Part shown: positions 1 to 5,395 of the stretch, piece after piece | Numbering within the stretch: the stretch's first letter is position 1 | Layout: each line of letters opens with the position of its first letter | NCBI GenBank assembly: GCA_001872165.1 | Contig: MNXK01000121.1 | Location: 1 to 6,193, forward strand | Length of the DNA stretch: 6,193 bases | Origin: Anaerolineae bacterium CG2_30_58_95 | Lineage (GTDB): Bacteria; Chloroflexota; Anaerolineae; Anaerolineales; Villigracilaceae | Reading direction: 5' to 3' | The notes under the pieces: generated by a model | What the model was told of the DNA's origin: nothing | Seen by the model: the letters and a program-made list of their open reading frames with translations, nothing else | The model's database searches: none | Translations under genes and position numbers: made by a program

Positions 1-1
1 G

Positions 2-70
2 CTTCTTCGCGGCCTACCCCCGTTCTTTGAGGGTGAATCTTTTTGGTTGCGGCTGGAAGTCGCGCTATGA
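2..70 (+). CDS. Possible 3' end of an upstream gene (22 codons)
   Basis: Frame 2 is open from the window edge and stops with TGA at 68-70, just before the promoter at 99-126. It reads as GC-rich codons ending in Leu-Glu-Val-Ala-Leu, a plausible protein C-terminus. Twenty-two open codons are weak evidence, and another frame is also open here (it runs on to base 326), so this may be chance. No family can be named. Confidence 0.2.
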   Translation, partial: LLRGLPPFFEGESFWLRLEVAL

Positions 71-98
71 TGTTCGTAATCGCATCGGAACATTCCTC

Positions 99-126
99 TT
101 GACAAAAATCCCCCCCCTGTTACAAT
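99..126 (+). promoter_or_regulatory. Sigma70-type promoter with a C8 tract in its spacer
   Basis: TTGACA (99-104, a perfect -35) is followed after 16 bp by TACAAT (121-126, five of six matches to the -10). Transcription would start near 133 and run to the exported-protein operon at 410, giving a leader of about 275 nt. The spacer holds eight consecutive C residues (110-117). A 10-bp palindrome, TTGCCGGCAA (159-168), lies about 25 bases past the predicted start and could be an operator. The promoter is predicted from sequence match only. Confidence 0.5.
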
Positions 127-130
127 CTTA

Positions 131-364
131 TCAAGAATACCTGGCAAAACAAATTGAATTGCCGGCAAAATGCGTCGAAAGTCCCGATAAATGTCTGGCT
201 GGGTTAATCCGTATATCGTCGAATTCTGGAATCTTCAACGTGACGGTATCTACAATTCGCCAAAACGCTTCCGCCGGAATGCCCATGAAAGCCTGGATAA
301 TTTCAAGCTTCAGGATATTCGTGTAAAATTGCTTCGCTGTGGTTGGTTTGGACTGTTTTATCAT
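131..364 (-). CDS. Possible small hypothetical protein (77 aa), antisense to the operon leader
   Basis: The reading frame begins with Met-Ile-Lys-Gln-Ser-Lys and ends at a TGA on bases 131-133. An AAAGG-like Shine-Dalgarno lies several bases ahead of the ATG at 362-364. The composition looks protein-like, with an amphipathic start and an AEAFWRIVDTV segment, but I recognise no family. It has no signal peptide or membrane helix. It would be transcribed against the strong promoter at 99-126, so if real it is either an unrelated convergent gene or the remnant of a larger one. The same frame extends upstream to an ATG at 419-421, but that start would overlap the next gene's start. A chance frame is about as likely. 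Confidence 0.3.
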   Translation of the reverse strand: MIKQSKPTTAKQFYTNILKLEIIQAFMGIPAEAFWRIVDTVTLKIPEFDDIRINPARHLSGLSTHFAGNSICFARYS

Positions 365-397
365 ATTCACGCCTTTATTCTGAATAAACCCTACTGA

Positions 398-402
398 AAG
401 GA
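398..402 (+). promoter_or_regulatory. Ribosome binding site that fixes a TTG start
   Basis: AAGGA sits 7 nt before the TTG at 410-412. The next in-frame ATG is near 499 and would remove the hydrophobic export signal, so this site supports the TTG start. Confidence 0.6.
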
Positions 403-409
403 AAAGGCC

Positions 410-1291
410 TTGAAAAAACATTTGTTGTTTCTTTCTTTGTTCATCGGATTTGCCATTGGATTAGTTGGAGGGGGGAGCGGTTTAACAAATAAGTTTCATG
501 CCCATCCAGTAGCGGCAAAAAGCGAATTGAGGGCAATTTCCGTCTCCAATGCGAATACCACAACTTCAGTGCCTGTCCCAAGCGTGAATGCCCCCACTCC
601 ACTGCCTGTCTCGAACGCATCAGTAGAACAGGTGATACAAAATCTAAATGCTAAATCTATAAGTGAAATCAAATCAACTTGGCTTCACATACAGGAAAGG
701 CAGGTATTTGACACAGACTTACCAAATAATGGTGTGTTGCCGAATGGGATGGCCATCCCTAACGAACAAATTAATGACACGTGGTACCATGTAAACGATC
801 AAGGATTGGTTATTGAAACGGTATCCATTATGCGAACTACAGATGGCCAAGTGGTACAGGTTGGGGTCAGTAGCAACGGCACGGGTTGGAACTCAGCAAC
901 AGATGAAATTGGCGCTCAAGAACAGTTTAATCTTGTAGGATTGGACGGCGGTTTTTTGGGAGATTTAATGTGGCTTGAGACATTTGGAAAGAAACCCGAA
1001 TTGGTGAATATCACGTTGCCAAATAGACACCCGGGTGTGCAAGTCACAATTCTTGACAAATTTGACACACCTATGAAGGGTGATGCCTATAGCAAACCTG
1101 CTGTTAGCGCCGAAACGCGCGCCACCTTTGATAGCGTCACTGGTTATTTAATTTCAAAAGAAACTATGTTCTGGTTTGAAGATGGCTCAAGTCGGGTTTT
1201 TAGCCGTGTGATACAAGAAATCACAATTGAGTCTCCGACAACAGAGGCCTTAAGTTACCTTGATGAGAAAGAAAGAATGGTAAGTAAATGA
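410..1291 (+). CDS. Exported protein of unknown function (293 aa), first gene of a two-gene operon
   Basis: The protein starts Met-Lys-Lys and has a hydrophobic stretch at about residues 4-23, giving a Sec signal peptide or an N-terminal anchor. No lipobox cysteine follows. Residues about 35-75 are rich in Ser, Thr, Val, Pro and Asn and look like an unstructured linker. The remainder (about 70-293) is a soluble domain with alternating polar and hydrophobic beta-strand patterns, including WYHVNDQG and VGVSSNGTGWNS. The pattern is reminiscent of LolA/RseB-like folds, but that is an impression and I do not assign the family. The protein contains no cysteine. The start is a TTG chosen for its AAGGA site and the signal sequence. 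The stop overlaps the next gene's ATG (ATGA, 1288-1291), so the two are probably co-translated and act together. The DNA is AT-richer than the sigma operon: 23 of 60 bases are G/C at 601-660, against 36 of 60 at 4621-4680. Confidence 0.8.
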   Translation: MKKHLLFLSLFIGFAIGLVGGGSGLTNKFHAHPVAAKSELRAISVSNANTTTSVPVPSVNAPTPLPVSNASVEQVIQNLNAKSISEIKSTWLHIQERQVFDTDLPNNGVLPNGMAIPNEQINDTWYHVNDQGLVIETVSIMRTTDGQVVQVGVSSNGTGWNSATDEIGAQEQFNLVGLDGGFLGDLMWLETFGKKPELVNITLPNRHPGVQVTILDKFDTPMKGDAYSKPAVSAETRATFDSVTGYLISKETMFWFEDGSSRVFSRVIQEITIESPTTEALSYLDEKERMVSK

Positions 1292-1725
1292 AGAGAACAA
1301 CGAAATTGGTATTCGCAATACTTGTTGCATCCATCTTACTTGGTTTCCTTACCGCCAGTGTCCTCGCATCCCAGAGTGATTGGTATGGTACAGTAGGTGG
1401 GGTGAATGTTCATGCATTCAAATGGGTTGGACTTGGTGGCTATATGTGGAGTACTGACTTGCACAGTGGAGCTGCTCAAAATATAAACATCATAGGTTAC
1501 ACATATTGGACAATTGGGGAATATTGTCCATCAACCTATACTTGGGCGTATTGGAATCAATATCCTGGTGACTATAGAACGATGTCCTCCTACTACAACA
1601 CTGCCGCAAATGTATATTATAGAGGCTGTAGCGGTATCAGCCGATATTGGAGTTTGGGAAAACATGATTTTGCTTATGGTGGACAACATATTTACCCATA
1701 TGTATCAACCTACGAACAGAGATAA
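1288..1725 (+). CDS. Small secreted aromatic-rich protein of unknown function (145 aa)
   Basis: A textbook signal peptide is visible: basic Met-Lys-Arg start, hydrophobic core about residues 7-22, and a likely signal peptidase I site after Val-Leu-Ala at residue 27. The predicted mature part of 118 residues contains 18 tyrosines and 7 tryptophans, many glycines and serines, and exactly two cysteines (in EYCPS and RGCSG) that could form one disulfide. There is no other membrane segment. The start overlaps the upstream stop by four bases and has no strong Shine-Dalgarno of its own, so translation is probably coupled to the upstream gene. A size of about 12 kDa, secretion and a possible single disulfide fit a bacteriocin-like, adhesive or cell-surface protein. 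I looked for the lactococcin 972 pattern and saw no clear match, so the function remains open. Confidence 0.8.
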   Translation: MKRTTKLVFAILVASILLGFLTASVLASQSDWYGTVGGVNVHAFKWVGLGGYMWSTDLHSGAAQNINIIGYTYWTIGEYCPSTYTWAYWNQYPGDYRTMSSYYNTAANVYYRGCSGISRYWSLGKHDFAYGGQHIYPYVSTYEQR

Positions 1726-1782
1726 ATGAGCGGCAACAACTGCTCACGCGGCAAACGTCGCGCGCGGCGGCGAATCGTCAAT

Positions 1783-1821
1783 AAAAGGCCGAGGCTGGAA
1801 GAAATTGCCCTCGGCCTTTTT
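1783..1821 (+). terminator. Intrinsic terminator after the exported-protein operon, possibly bidirectional
   Basis: Perfect 12-bp arms (AAAAGGCCGAGG at 1783-1794, CCTCGGCCTTTT at 1809-1820) enclose a 14-nt loop, with a T run at 1817-1821. It lies 57 bases past the stop at 1725. On the minus strand the hairpin is followed by TTTTATT, so it may also end transcription from the transposase remnant at 1836-2021. Confidence 0.8.
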
Positions 1822-1835
1822 CTCTTTGGTCTGGT

Positions 1836-2021
1836 TTAGAACTGGCTGGAGCGGGTTGAAATCCGCTCCTTCGCTCGGACAATAAATTCGGCCAGGTCCT
1901 CGTCTCGAAACATCTGGCCCGAAAGGCTGCCCATGCGCCCGTAGAACGAGTCCGGTGATACGGGATGGGGCAGGCGGATGGCATCGAAGAAGCTGGTTTG
2001 TGATTTGCGGCATCCAAGCAT
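1836..2021 (-). pseudogene. N-terminal remnant of an IS1182-family (DUF772) transposase, 61 codons
   Basis: The first 47 or so residues follow the pattern I know from IS1182-type transposases: an MLG-x-R-x-x-Q-x-SFFDA start, then PDSFYGRM, then FRDEDLAE. In full-length members the next residues are Leu-Tyr-Cys and a GRPS-x-PPS block, and the protein runs to several hundred residues. Here it diverges after DLAE and stops 15 codons later. Shifting frame by one base yields Ile-Tyr-Cys-Pro-Ser at the expected place, suggesting a one-base deletion, but the GRPS block is not recovered, so sequence beyond this point has probably been lost or replaced. The catalytic domain is absent, so the product cannot transpose. 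The start ATG (2019-2021) keeps a good AGGAG site. The family name rests on remembered pattern. Confidence 0.6.
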
Positions 2022-2030
2022 GGCGTTTTT

Positions 2031-2055
2031 CTCCTGGGGTTGGAATTGCCCCCAG
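2031..2055 (-). promoter_or_regulatory. Transposase ribosome binding site overlapped by an inverted repeat
   Basis: On the minus strand AGGAG (complement of 2031-2035) lies 9 nt before the ATG at 2021. An inverted repeat, CTGGGG (2034-2039) and CCCCAG (2050-2055), overlaps the last two bases of that site. In a transcript entering from upstream, the hairpin could mask the site; several IS elements limit transposase synthesis this way. Masking is inferred here. Confidence 0.35.
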
Positions 2056-2068
2056 CTTACCAGATAAT
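2040..2068 (+). promoter_or_regulatory. Sigma70-like promoter ahead of the structured non-coding region
   Basis: TTGGAA (2040-2045, four of six matches) and GATAAT (2063-2068, five of six) are separated by the optimal 17 bp. Transcription would start near 2075, directly before the first hairpin of the region that follows. Confidence 0.4.
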
Positions 2069-2074
2069 TCCGCT

Positions 2075-2386
2075 TTTGAGGAGGGTGCTGGGGTACTTTT
2101 TCAGTACCCTCCTAGAGAAAGATGGTTCTCTTCAGATTTGTGGGGAACAGCAGTTTGAAACTGCACCCACGGGAGCGCCAAGTCGCCCTTCGGCGACCGC
2201 CTGCCCTGGCGGGCTAGGCCAGGGAAAACAGACTGCGAAGGCAGGCTTCGCGTCCTTGTCGCTGCGATTTCAATCGCCGGAGGATTTCAAAGCCCCACCA
2301 TTCTGACGAGAGCCAGAAAGACAATGGGCCACGGATGGTGGCTGGTGCCGATAAAGGCGAAGGGTTGCAAAACCCTCCGCCTTTTA
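2075..2386 (+). ncRNA. Candidate structured non-coding RNA of about 310 nt, or decayed mobile-element end
   Basis: This gene-free stretch carries consecutive inverted repeats: GGGTAC/GTACCC (2091-2096, 2104-2109, with an outer AGGA/TCCT extension), AGAGAA/TTCTCT (2114-2119, 2126-2131), GCAGTTT/AAACTGC (2150-2156, 2158-2164), GTCGCC/GGCGAC (2182-2187, 2192-2197), CCCTGGC/GCCAGGG (2204-2210, 2218-2224), GCGAAG/CTTCGC (2235-2240, 2246-2251), and CCACCAT/ATGGTGG (2295-2301, 2335-2341). It ends in a terminator-like hairpin. GGAGGGT (2080-2086) can also pair with ACCCTCC at either 2106-2112 or 2372-2378, so the 5' end could switch partners. I see no hallmark of RNase P RNA, tmRNA, SRP RNA or 6S RNA. 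It could equally be the non-coding end of a mobile element. Confidence 0.3.
2353..2385 (+). terminator. Terminator-like hairpin ahead of the sigma operon
   Basis: AAAGGCG (2353-2359) and AGGGTT (2361-2366) pair with AACCCT (2371-2376) and CGCCTTT (2378-2384): 13 bp with a single A/C mismatch. The loop is GCAA, a GNRA-type tetraloop. The T run is short (TTTT, 2382-2385), so termination may be partial. It would shield the sigma operon from upstream transcription. Confidence 0.55.
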
Positions 2387-2416
2387 CTATGGTCTGTAGT
2401 CCACCGTCCAATGCCC

Positions 2417-2446
2417 AACCTTTTCGGGTATCATCGGCTATATACA
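2417..2446 (+). promoter_or_regulatory. Possible promoter of the sigma operon
   Basis: AACCTTTT (2417-2424) resembles the AAC-type -35 element of ECF promoters, and CGGCTA (2435-2440) sits 15 nt after the AAC, close to the usual ECF spacing. This would allow self-activation. TATACA (2441-2446) could instead be a sigma70 -10, but no good -35 precedes it. Both readings are weak. Confidence 0.25.
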
Positions 2447-2447
2447 G

Positions 2448-2459
2448 TGTGAGCGCTCA
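2448..2459. promoter_or_regulatory. lac-operator-like palindrome upstream of the sigma gene
   Basis: TGAGCGCTCA (2450-2459) is a perfect 10-bp palindrome. With the preceding TG it gives TGTGAGCGCTCA, matching the core of the symmetric lac operator. It lies between the possible promoter and the start codon at 2484, where a bound LacI-family repressor would block transcription. No such regulator gene is in the window. Confidence 0.35.
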
Positions 2460-2483
2460 TCGAAGAACATCTCCGGGAGGAAG

Positions 2484-3023
2484 ATGGACGAAGAACAAGC
2501 CATCCAGCGTTTGAAACGCGGCGATGTCGGCGGTCTGGAGATTTTAGTACACCATTACCAGGTCAAAGCTGTGCGCACGGCTTACCTCATCACCCGCGAT
2601 GCGGAACTGGCCGAGGATGTGGTGCAGGAGGCTTTTTTGAAAATCTACCGCGCCATCCGCACCTTCGACGCAACCCGTCCCTTTGAACCCTGGTTCCTGC
2701 GCAGCGTAGTCCACGCGGCAGTCAAGGCCGCCCAAAAGACGGTGTGGGAAACCCCGCAGGGAGCAGAGTGGGAAGACCTGCTCGATGCAGACGAATCCGT
2801 CGAAGCACAGGTCGAATCGGCTGAGTTCCAGCGTCAGGTCTGGAATGCCATGCAAAGTCTATCTCCCCGCCAACGCGTCGTCGTCGTCCAGCGCTATTTC
2901 CTGGACATGAGTGAAAGAGAGATGGCCGCCAAACTCGAAACCGCTCCCGGCACAGTCAAGTGGCTATTGAATGCGGCACGGACGCGGTTGCGCGCCCTGC
3001 TGCGCAAGGAGGTGGAAGAATGA
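2484..3023 (+). CDS. ECF-family RNA polymerase sigma factor (179 aa)
   Basis: It directs RNA polymerase to a small regulon, normally while released from an anti-sigma factor. The length and two-domain layout are typical of ECF (group 4) sigma factors. The sigma-2 domain covers about residues 8-85: RLKRGDVGGLEIL, then AELAEDVVQEAFLKIYR, the hallmark core-binding and -10 region, then FEPWFLRSVV. A variable acidic linker spans about 88-112. The sigma-4 domain covers about 114-174, with LSPRQRVVVVQRYF and a helix-turn-helix at 143-173 (SEREMAAKLETAPGTVKWLL) for -35 recognition. A GGGAGG site (2475-2480) precedes the ATG closely, by 3 nt. The stop overlaps the start of the downstream membrane-protein gene by four bases, the usual sigma/anti-sigma arrangement. 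There is no extra C-terminal domain, and the regulon cannot be read from this window. Confidence 0.93.
   Translation: MDEEQAIQRLKRGDVGGLEILVHHYQVKAVRTAYLITRDAELAEDVVQEAFLKIYRAIRTFDATRPFEPWFLRSVVHAAVKAAQKTVWETPQGAEWEDLLDADESVEAQVESAEFQRQVWNAMQSLSPRQRVVVVQRYFLDMSEREMAAKLETAPGTVKWLLNAARTRLRALLRKEVEE
3006..3013 (+). promoter_or_regulatory. Strong Shine-Dalgarno inside the sigma gene that fixes the next start
   Basis: AAGGAGGT, close to a perfect anti-16S complement, lies 6 nt before the ATG at 3020. This selects 3020 over the in-frame ATG at 2960, which would add 20 Cys- and Arg-containing residues from deep inside the sigma gene. Confidence 0.85.
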
Positions 3024-5341
3024 CGCGCGAAGAACGCCTCCAGCAGGCTCTCGAAGGAATTGCTGCGCGGCAAGTCCCCGAAACGACAAATCTCTGGCCG
3101 CGCCTTGCAGCCCGTATCGAAGAAAGGAAATCTCTCATGCAAACCCTGCGCGCCCGACCCGCTTTAGCGCTATTCATTCTCTTGCTCGCCCTGGCGTTGT
3201 TGACCGGCGTGGTCTATGCCGTTGGCAAATCGCTGGGCTACCTCCCCGGCGTGGGGATTATTGACCAGAGCGCGCCTATTCGCGTGCTGGCGGAGCCGGT
3301 CAGCGTGACGCGCGAGAGCGTGACCATCACTATCACTGATGCTGTGCTCAGCGCAGATAAAACGGTGATATTCGTGAAAGTCGAGGGCGTGCCGAGGAAT
3401 GCTTATCCCACCGACGAATCGATTGGCTGTATGGGCTTTGCAAATCTACGCCTGGCGGATGGAACGCTTTTGGAAGGCGGCTATATCGGAGCGGGCGGCT
3501 GGACCCATTATGAAAATCGTCTTGAGTATGGATCAATTCCCGCAAACGTAAATGAGGCTGTCTTGACCTTCGATTGCATTGGCTTCACCCGGCCGGGCGC
3601 GCTCCCCGAAAATTGGGAAATTCCATTGCGCTTTGCGCCCGCGCCGCCCGATATGACGGTCGCGCCCGTCATCGAACTTTCCACTCCCGCCGCGACCAAT
3701 CCCGTCGCCGCAGACGTGACGAGTACGCCTGTCCTGTCCAATACGATGACGCTCAACGGCATTACTTTGACCCTCGAAAAATTCGTCGAGGTGGAAGGCG
3801 GCTATCAACTGTATGGCAGTCTGGATTTGAGCGGGGCGACCCTACCGGCGCAAGGTTATTTCAACATGATGGCCGTGATCAAGATGACCGATGCCAACGG
3901 GAATCGAATCCCGTTCGAGGAAACGCGCTTCGAGCCGCAGGACAACGCCGTTTACGACCCCAACAAGGTTGCGTGGATTTATCGCACGGACCAGAAGGCA
4001 TTTGCTGCGCCGCTCACGCTCAGTCTTTCGTGGGTGGAGATGCAGATCGCGCCGCAAATCCCCTTCGAACTCGATCTGGGCTCGAACCCGCAAATCGGCC
4101 AGACTTGGGAGATCAACCGCGATTTGACTTTCGAGGGACATACCGTCCGCTTGTTATCGGCTCAACTGGTGGAGAGTACCGACCCTCAGTGGGCTTCCTC
4201 GCTCGTGTTTACCTATGAAGATAACGAAGGCGGCATTTTTATCAACGTCATGGATGATGTTCCCCAGACGCCACTCATAGAAGTTCTTGGCGGGGGTGGC
4301 GGAGGTGGACCTCTTACTGAAAAAAAGTTGGCTTGGATGAATTATGGGGAAATTCCCAGCGGCCTGCGCCGCTTCACCATCAGGGCGGATGTGCCGTATC
4401 GTATTAACGGTCCGTGGCAGGTCGCCTGGAATCCGCCGTCCACAACGGAACCCATTCCAACGTCCGCGCCCGAGGCGTGTCTCACGTCTGAAAAATGGGA
4501 GCAGGTCAAGGGTCAGCACGAAGCGCTTCCCGCTGGCTTGGGCGGAAAAATCTTGTTCACCACAGACGCCATGCCGCCGGATATCAACGTCTTCATCGCC
4601 AATTTGGATGGCAGTGACCCGCGCGGGCTGGTCAATGGTTACTACCCGGCGCTTTCTCCCGATGGAACGCACATAGCCTTTATGTCGCAAAATGTTTCCC
4701 TGAACATACTCGACCTGAACAACGGACAAACTATTCTGCTTGAAAACGGCACGAACCCTGTTTGGTCGCCTGATGGTTTGCGTATTTTATTCTACAGCCC
4801 ACCGGATGGATTGTATTTGGCGAACGCCGATGGCACAGGCATGCAAAAAATCGAAACGGGTTCGCCGCGCGTCAACCCGATTGGCTGGCTGCCGGATAAT
4901 CAGACGATTGTCTATGGCGCGCAAGTCGGCGACATCTACAACCTGTACGAACACGTTTTCAAAACCTACAACCTGCAAACAGGCGAAACGAAATCGCTCT
5001 CTCCCATCACCATCAAGACGCCAAGCGGCGCACTCTCGCCGGATGGGCAGTGGATTGCTTTCAACGCCAGGCTGTTCGGGGCCAATCTGGATGGCGCGGT
5101 CTTTATCTCGCGGCTGGATGGCTCGGAGCGCAAACTGGTTGCCATGCTGGATAATACGCTTGCGTTTCATCCGGTCTGGAGTCCGGATACCCTTACGGGC
5201 ACAGGTGGGCAATGGCTGATCGTCAACGTCGTAGAGCCTTATAAACCAACCAACCCGGTTTTGGTTTTGGTCAATCCGTTTACCTGCCAGGTCATCCCGT
5301 TGGCGGAGGTGAAGGGGGAAATACAGCAGTGGATACCGTAG
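3020..5341 (+). CDS. Membrane anti-sigma/sensor protein with extracellular TolB-like beta-propeller (773 aa)
   Basis: Likely binds and restrains the adjacent sigma factor and senses something outside the cell. Residues 1-46 are a charged cytoplasmic tail (QVPETTNLWPRLAARIEE) without the Cys/His zinc-binding motif of ZAS anti-sigma factors. Residues 47-68 form the only membrane helix, so the rest is outside. Residues about 78-240 and 255-470 are beta-rich and resemble DUF4179-like ectodomains; seven consecutive glycines occur at 424-430. From about 498 to the end is a TolB/PD40 propeller with repeats LSPDG (545-549), WSPDG (582-586), LSPDG (672-676) and WSPD (720-723). Cysteines lie at 137, 186, 487 and 756; 487 and 756 bracket the propeller and could close it by a disulfide. 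The four-base overlap with the sigma gene and the strong AAGGAGGT fix the start. The anti-sigma role is inferred from context and topology, while the propeller and membrane helix are visible directly. Confidence 0.88.
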   Translation: MTREERLQQALEGIAARQVPETTNLWPRLAARIEERKSLMQTLRARPALALFILLLALALLTGVVYAVGKSLGYLPGVGIIDQSAPIRVLAEPVSVTRESVTITITDAVLSADKTVIFVKVEGVPRNAYPTDESIGCMGFANLRLADGTLLEGGYIGAGGWTHYENRLEYGSIPANVNEAVLTFDCIGFTRPGALPENWEIPLRFAPAPPDMTVAPVIELSTPAATNPVAADVTSTPVLSNTMTLNGITLTLEKFVEVEGGYQLYGSLDLSGATLPAQGYFNMMAVIKMTDANGNRIPFEETRFEPQDNAVYDPNKVAWIYRTDQKAFAAPLTLSLSWVEMQIAPQIPFELDLGSNPQIGQTWEINRDLTFEGHTVRLLSAQLVESTDPQWASSLVFTYEDNEGGIFINVMDDVPQTPLIEVLGGGGGGGPLTEKKLAWMNYGEIPSGLRRFTIRADVPYRINGPWQVAWNPPSTTEPIPTSAPEACLTSEKWEQVKGQHEALPAGLGGKILFTTDAMPPDINVFIANLDGSDPRGLVNGYYPALSPDGTHIAFMSQNVSLNILDLNNGQTILLENGTNPVWSPDGLRILFYSPPDGLYLANADGTGMQKIETGSPRVNPIGWLPDNQTIVYGAQVGDIYNLYEHVFKTYNLQTGETKSLSPITIKTPSGALSPDGQWIAFNARLFGANLDGAVFISRLDGSERKLVAMLDNTLAFHPVWSPDTLTGTGGQWLIVNVVEPYKPTNPVLVLVNPFTCQVIPLAEVKGEIQQWIP

Positions 5342-5350
5342 GACATGAGC

Positions 5351-5387
5351 AGACTTCCGAAGTCTTCGAGACTTCGGAAGTCTTTTT
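5351..5387 (+). terminator. Intrinsic terminator of the sigma operon
   Basis: Perfect 15-bp arms (5351-5365 and 5369-5383) enclose a TCG loop and run into five Ts (5383-5387), ten bases after the stop at 5341. Each arm is itself a palindrome (GACTTC-C-GAAGTC and GACTTC-G-GAAGTC). No T run follows the hairpin on the minus strand, so it serves the plus-strand operon better than the converging thrS. Confidence 0.9.
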
Positions 5388-5395
5388 CGGATTTC

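Noticed and set aside
3..326. Plus-strand frame open from the window edge through the promoter region
   Set aside because: It runs across a strong promoter and ends in leader sequence with no recognisable domain; no supported start.
1744..2013. 89-codon minus-strand frame overlapping the transposase remnant
   Set aside because: No start signal of its own and it contains the terminator hairpin; it is useful only as the shifted frame giving Ile-Tyr-Cys after the break.
2266..2290. Two GATTTCAA copies 17 bases apart, resembling the end of a CRISPR repeat
   Set aside because: Only two 8-base copies, a spacer far too short, and no further units or cas genes.
2040..2306. 88-codon plus-strand frame from a TTG through the structured region
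   Set aside because: No Shine-Dalgarno, a composition driven by GC-rich hairpins, and its TTG is the likely -35 element; the inverted repeats explain the sequence better.
2960..3019. Extended N-terminus for the propeller protein from an ATG at 2960
   Set aside because: It would overlap the sigma gene by 64 bases and add 20 unlikely residues; the strong Shine-Dalgarno at 3006-3013 and the ATGA overlap point to 3020.
4289..4309. Seven-glycine run read as a fusion linker
   Set aside because: It lies inside the ectodomain rather than at a domain border, and flanking sequence continues the same beta-rich pattern; a surface loop is simpler.
4154..4729. 191-codon minus-strand frame opposite the propeller gene
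   Set aside because: Arg-, Gly- and Cys-rich shadow of a well-supported gene with clear domain repeats on the other strand.
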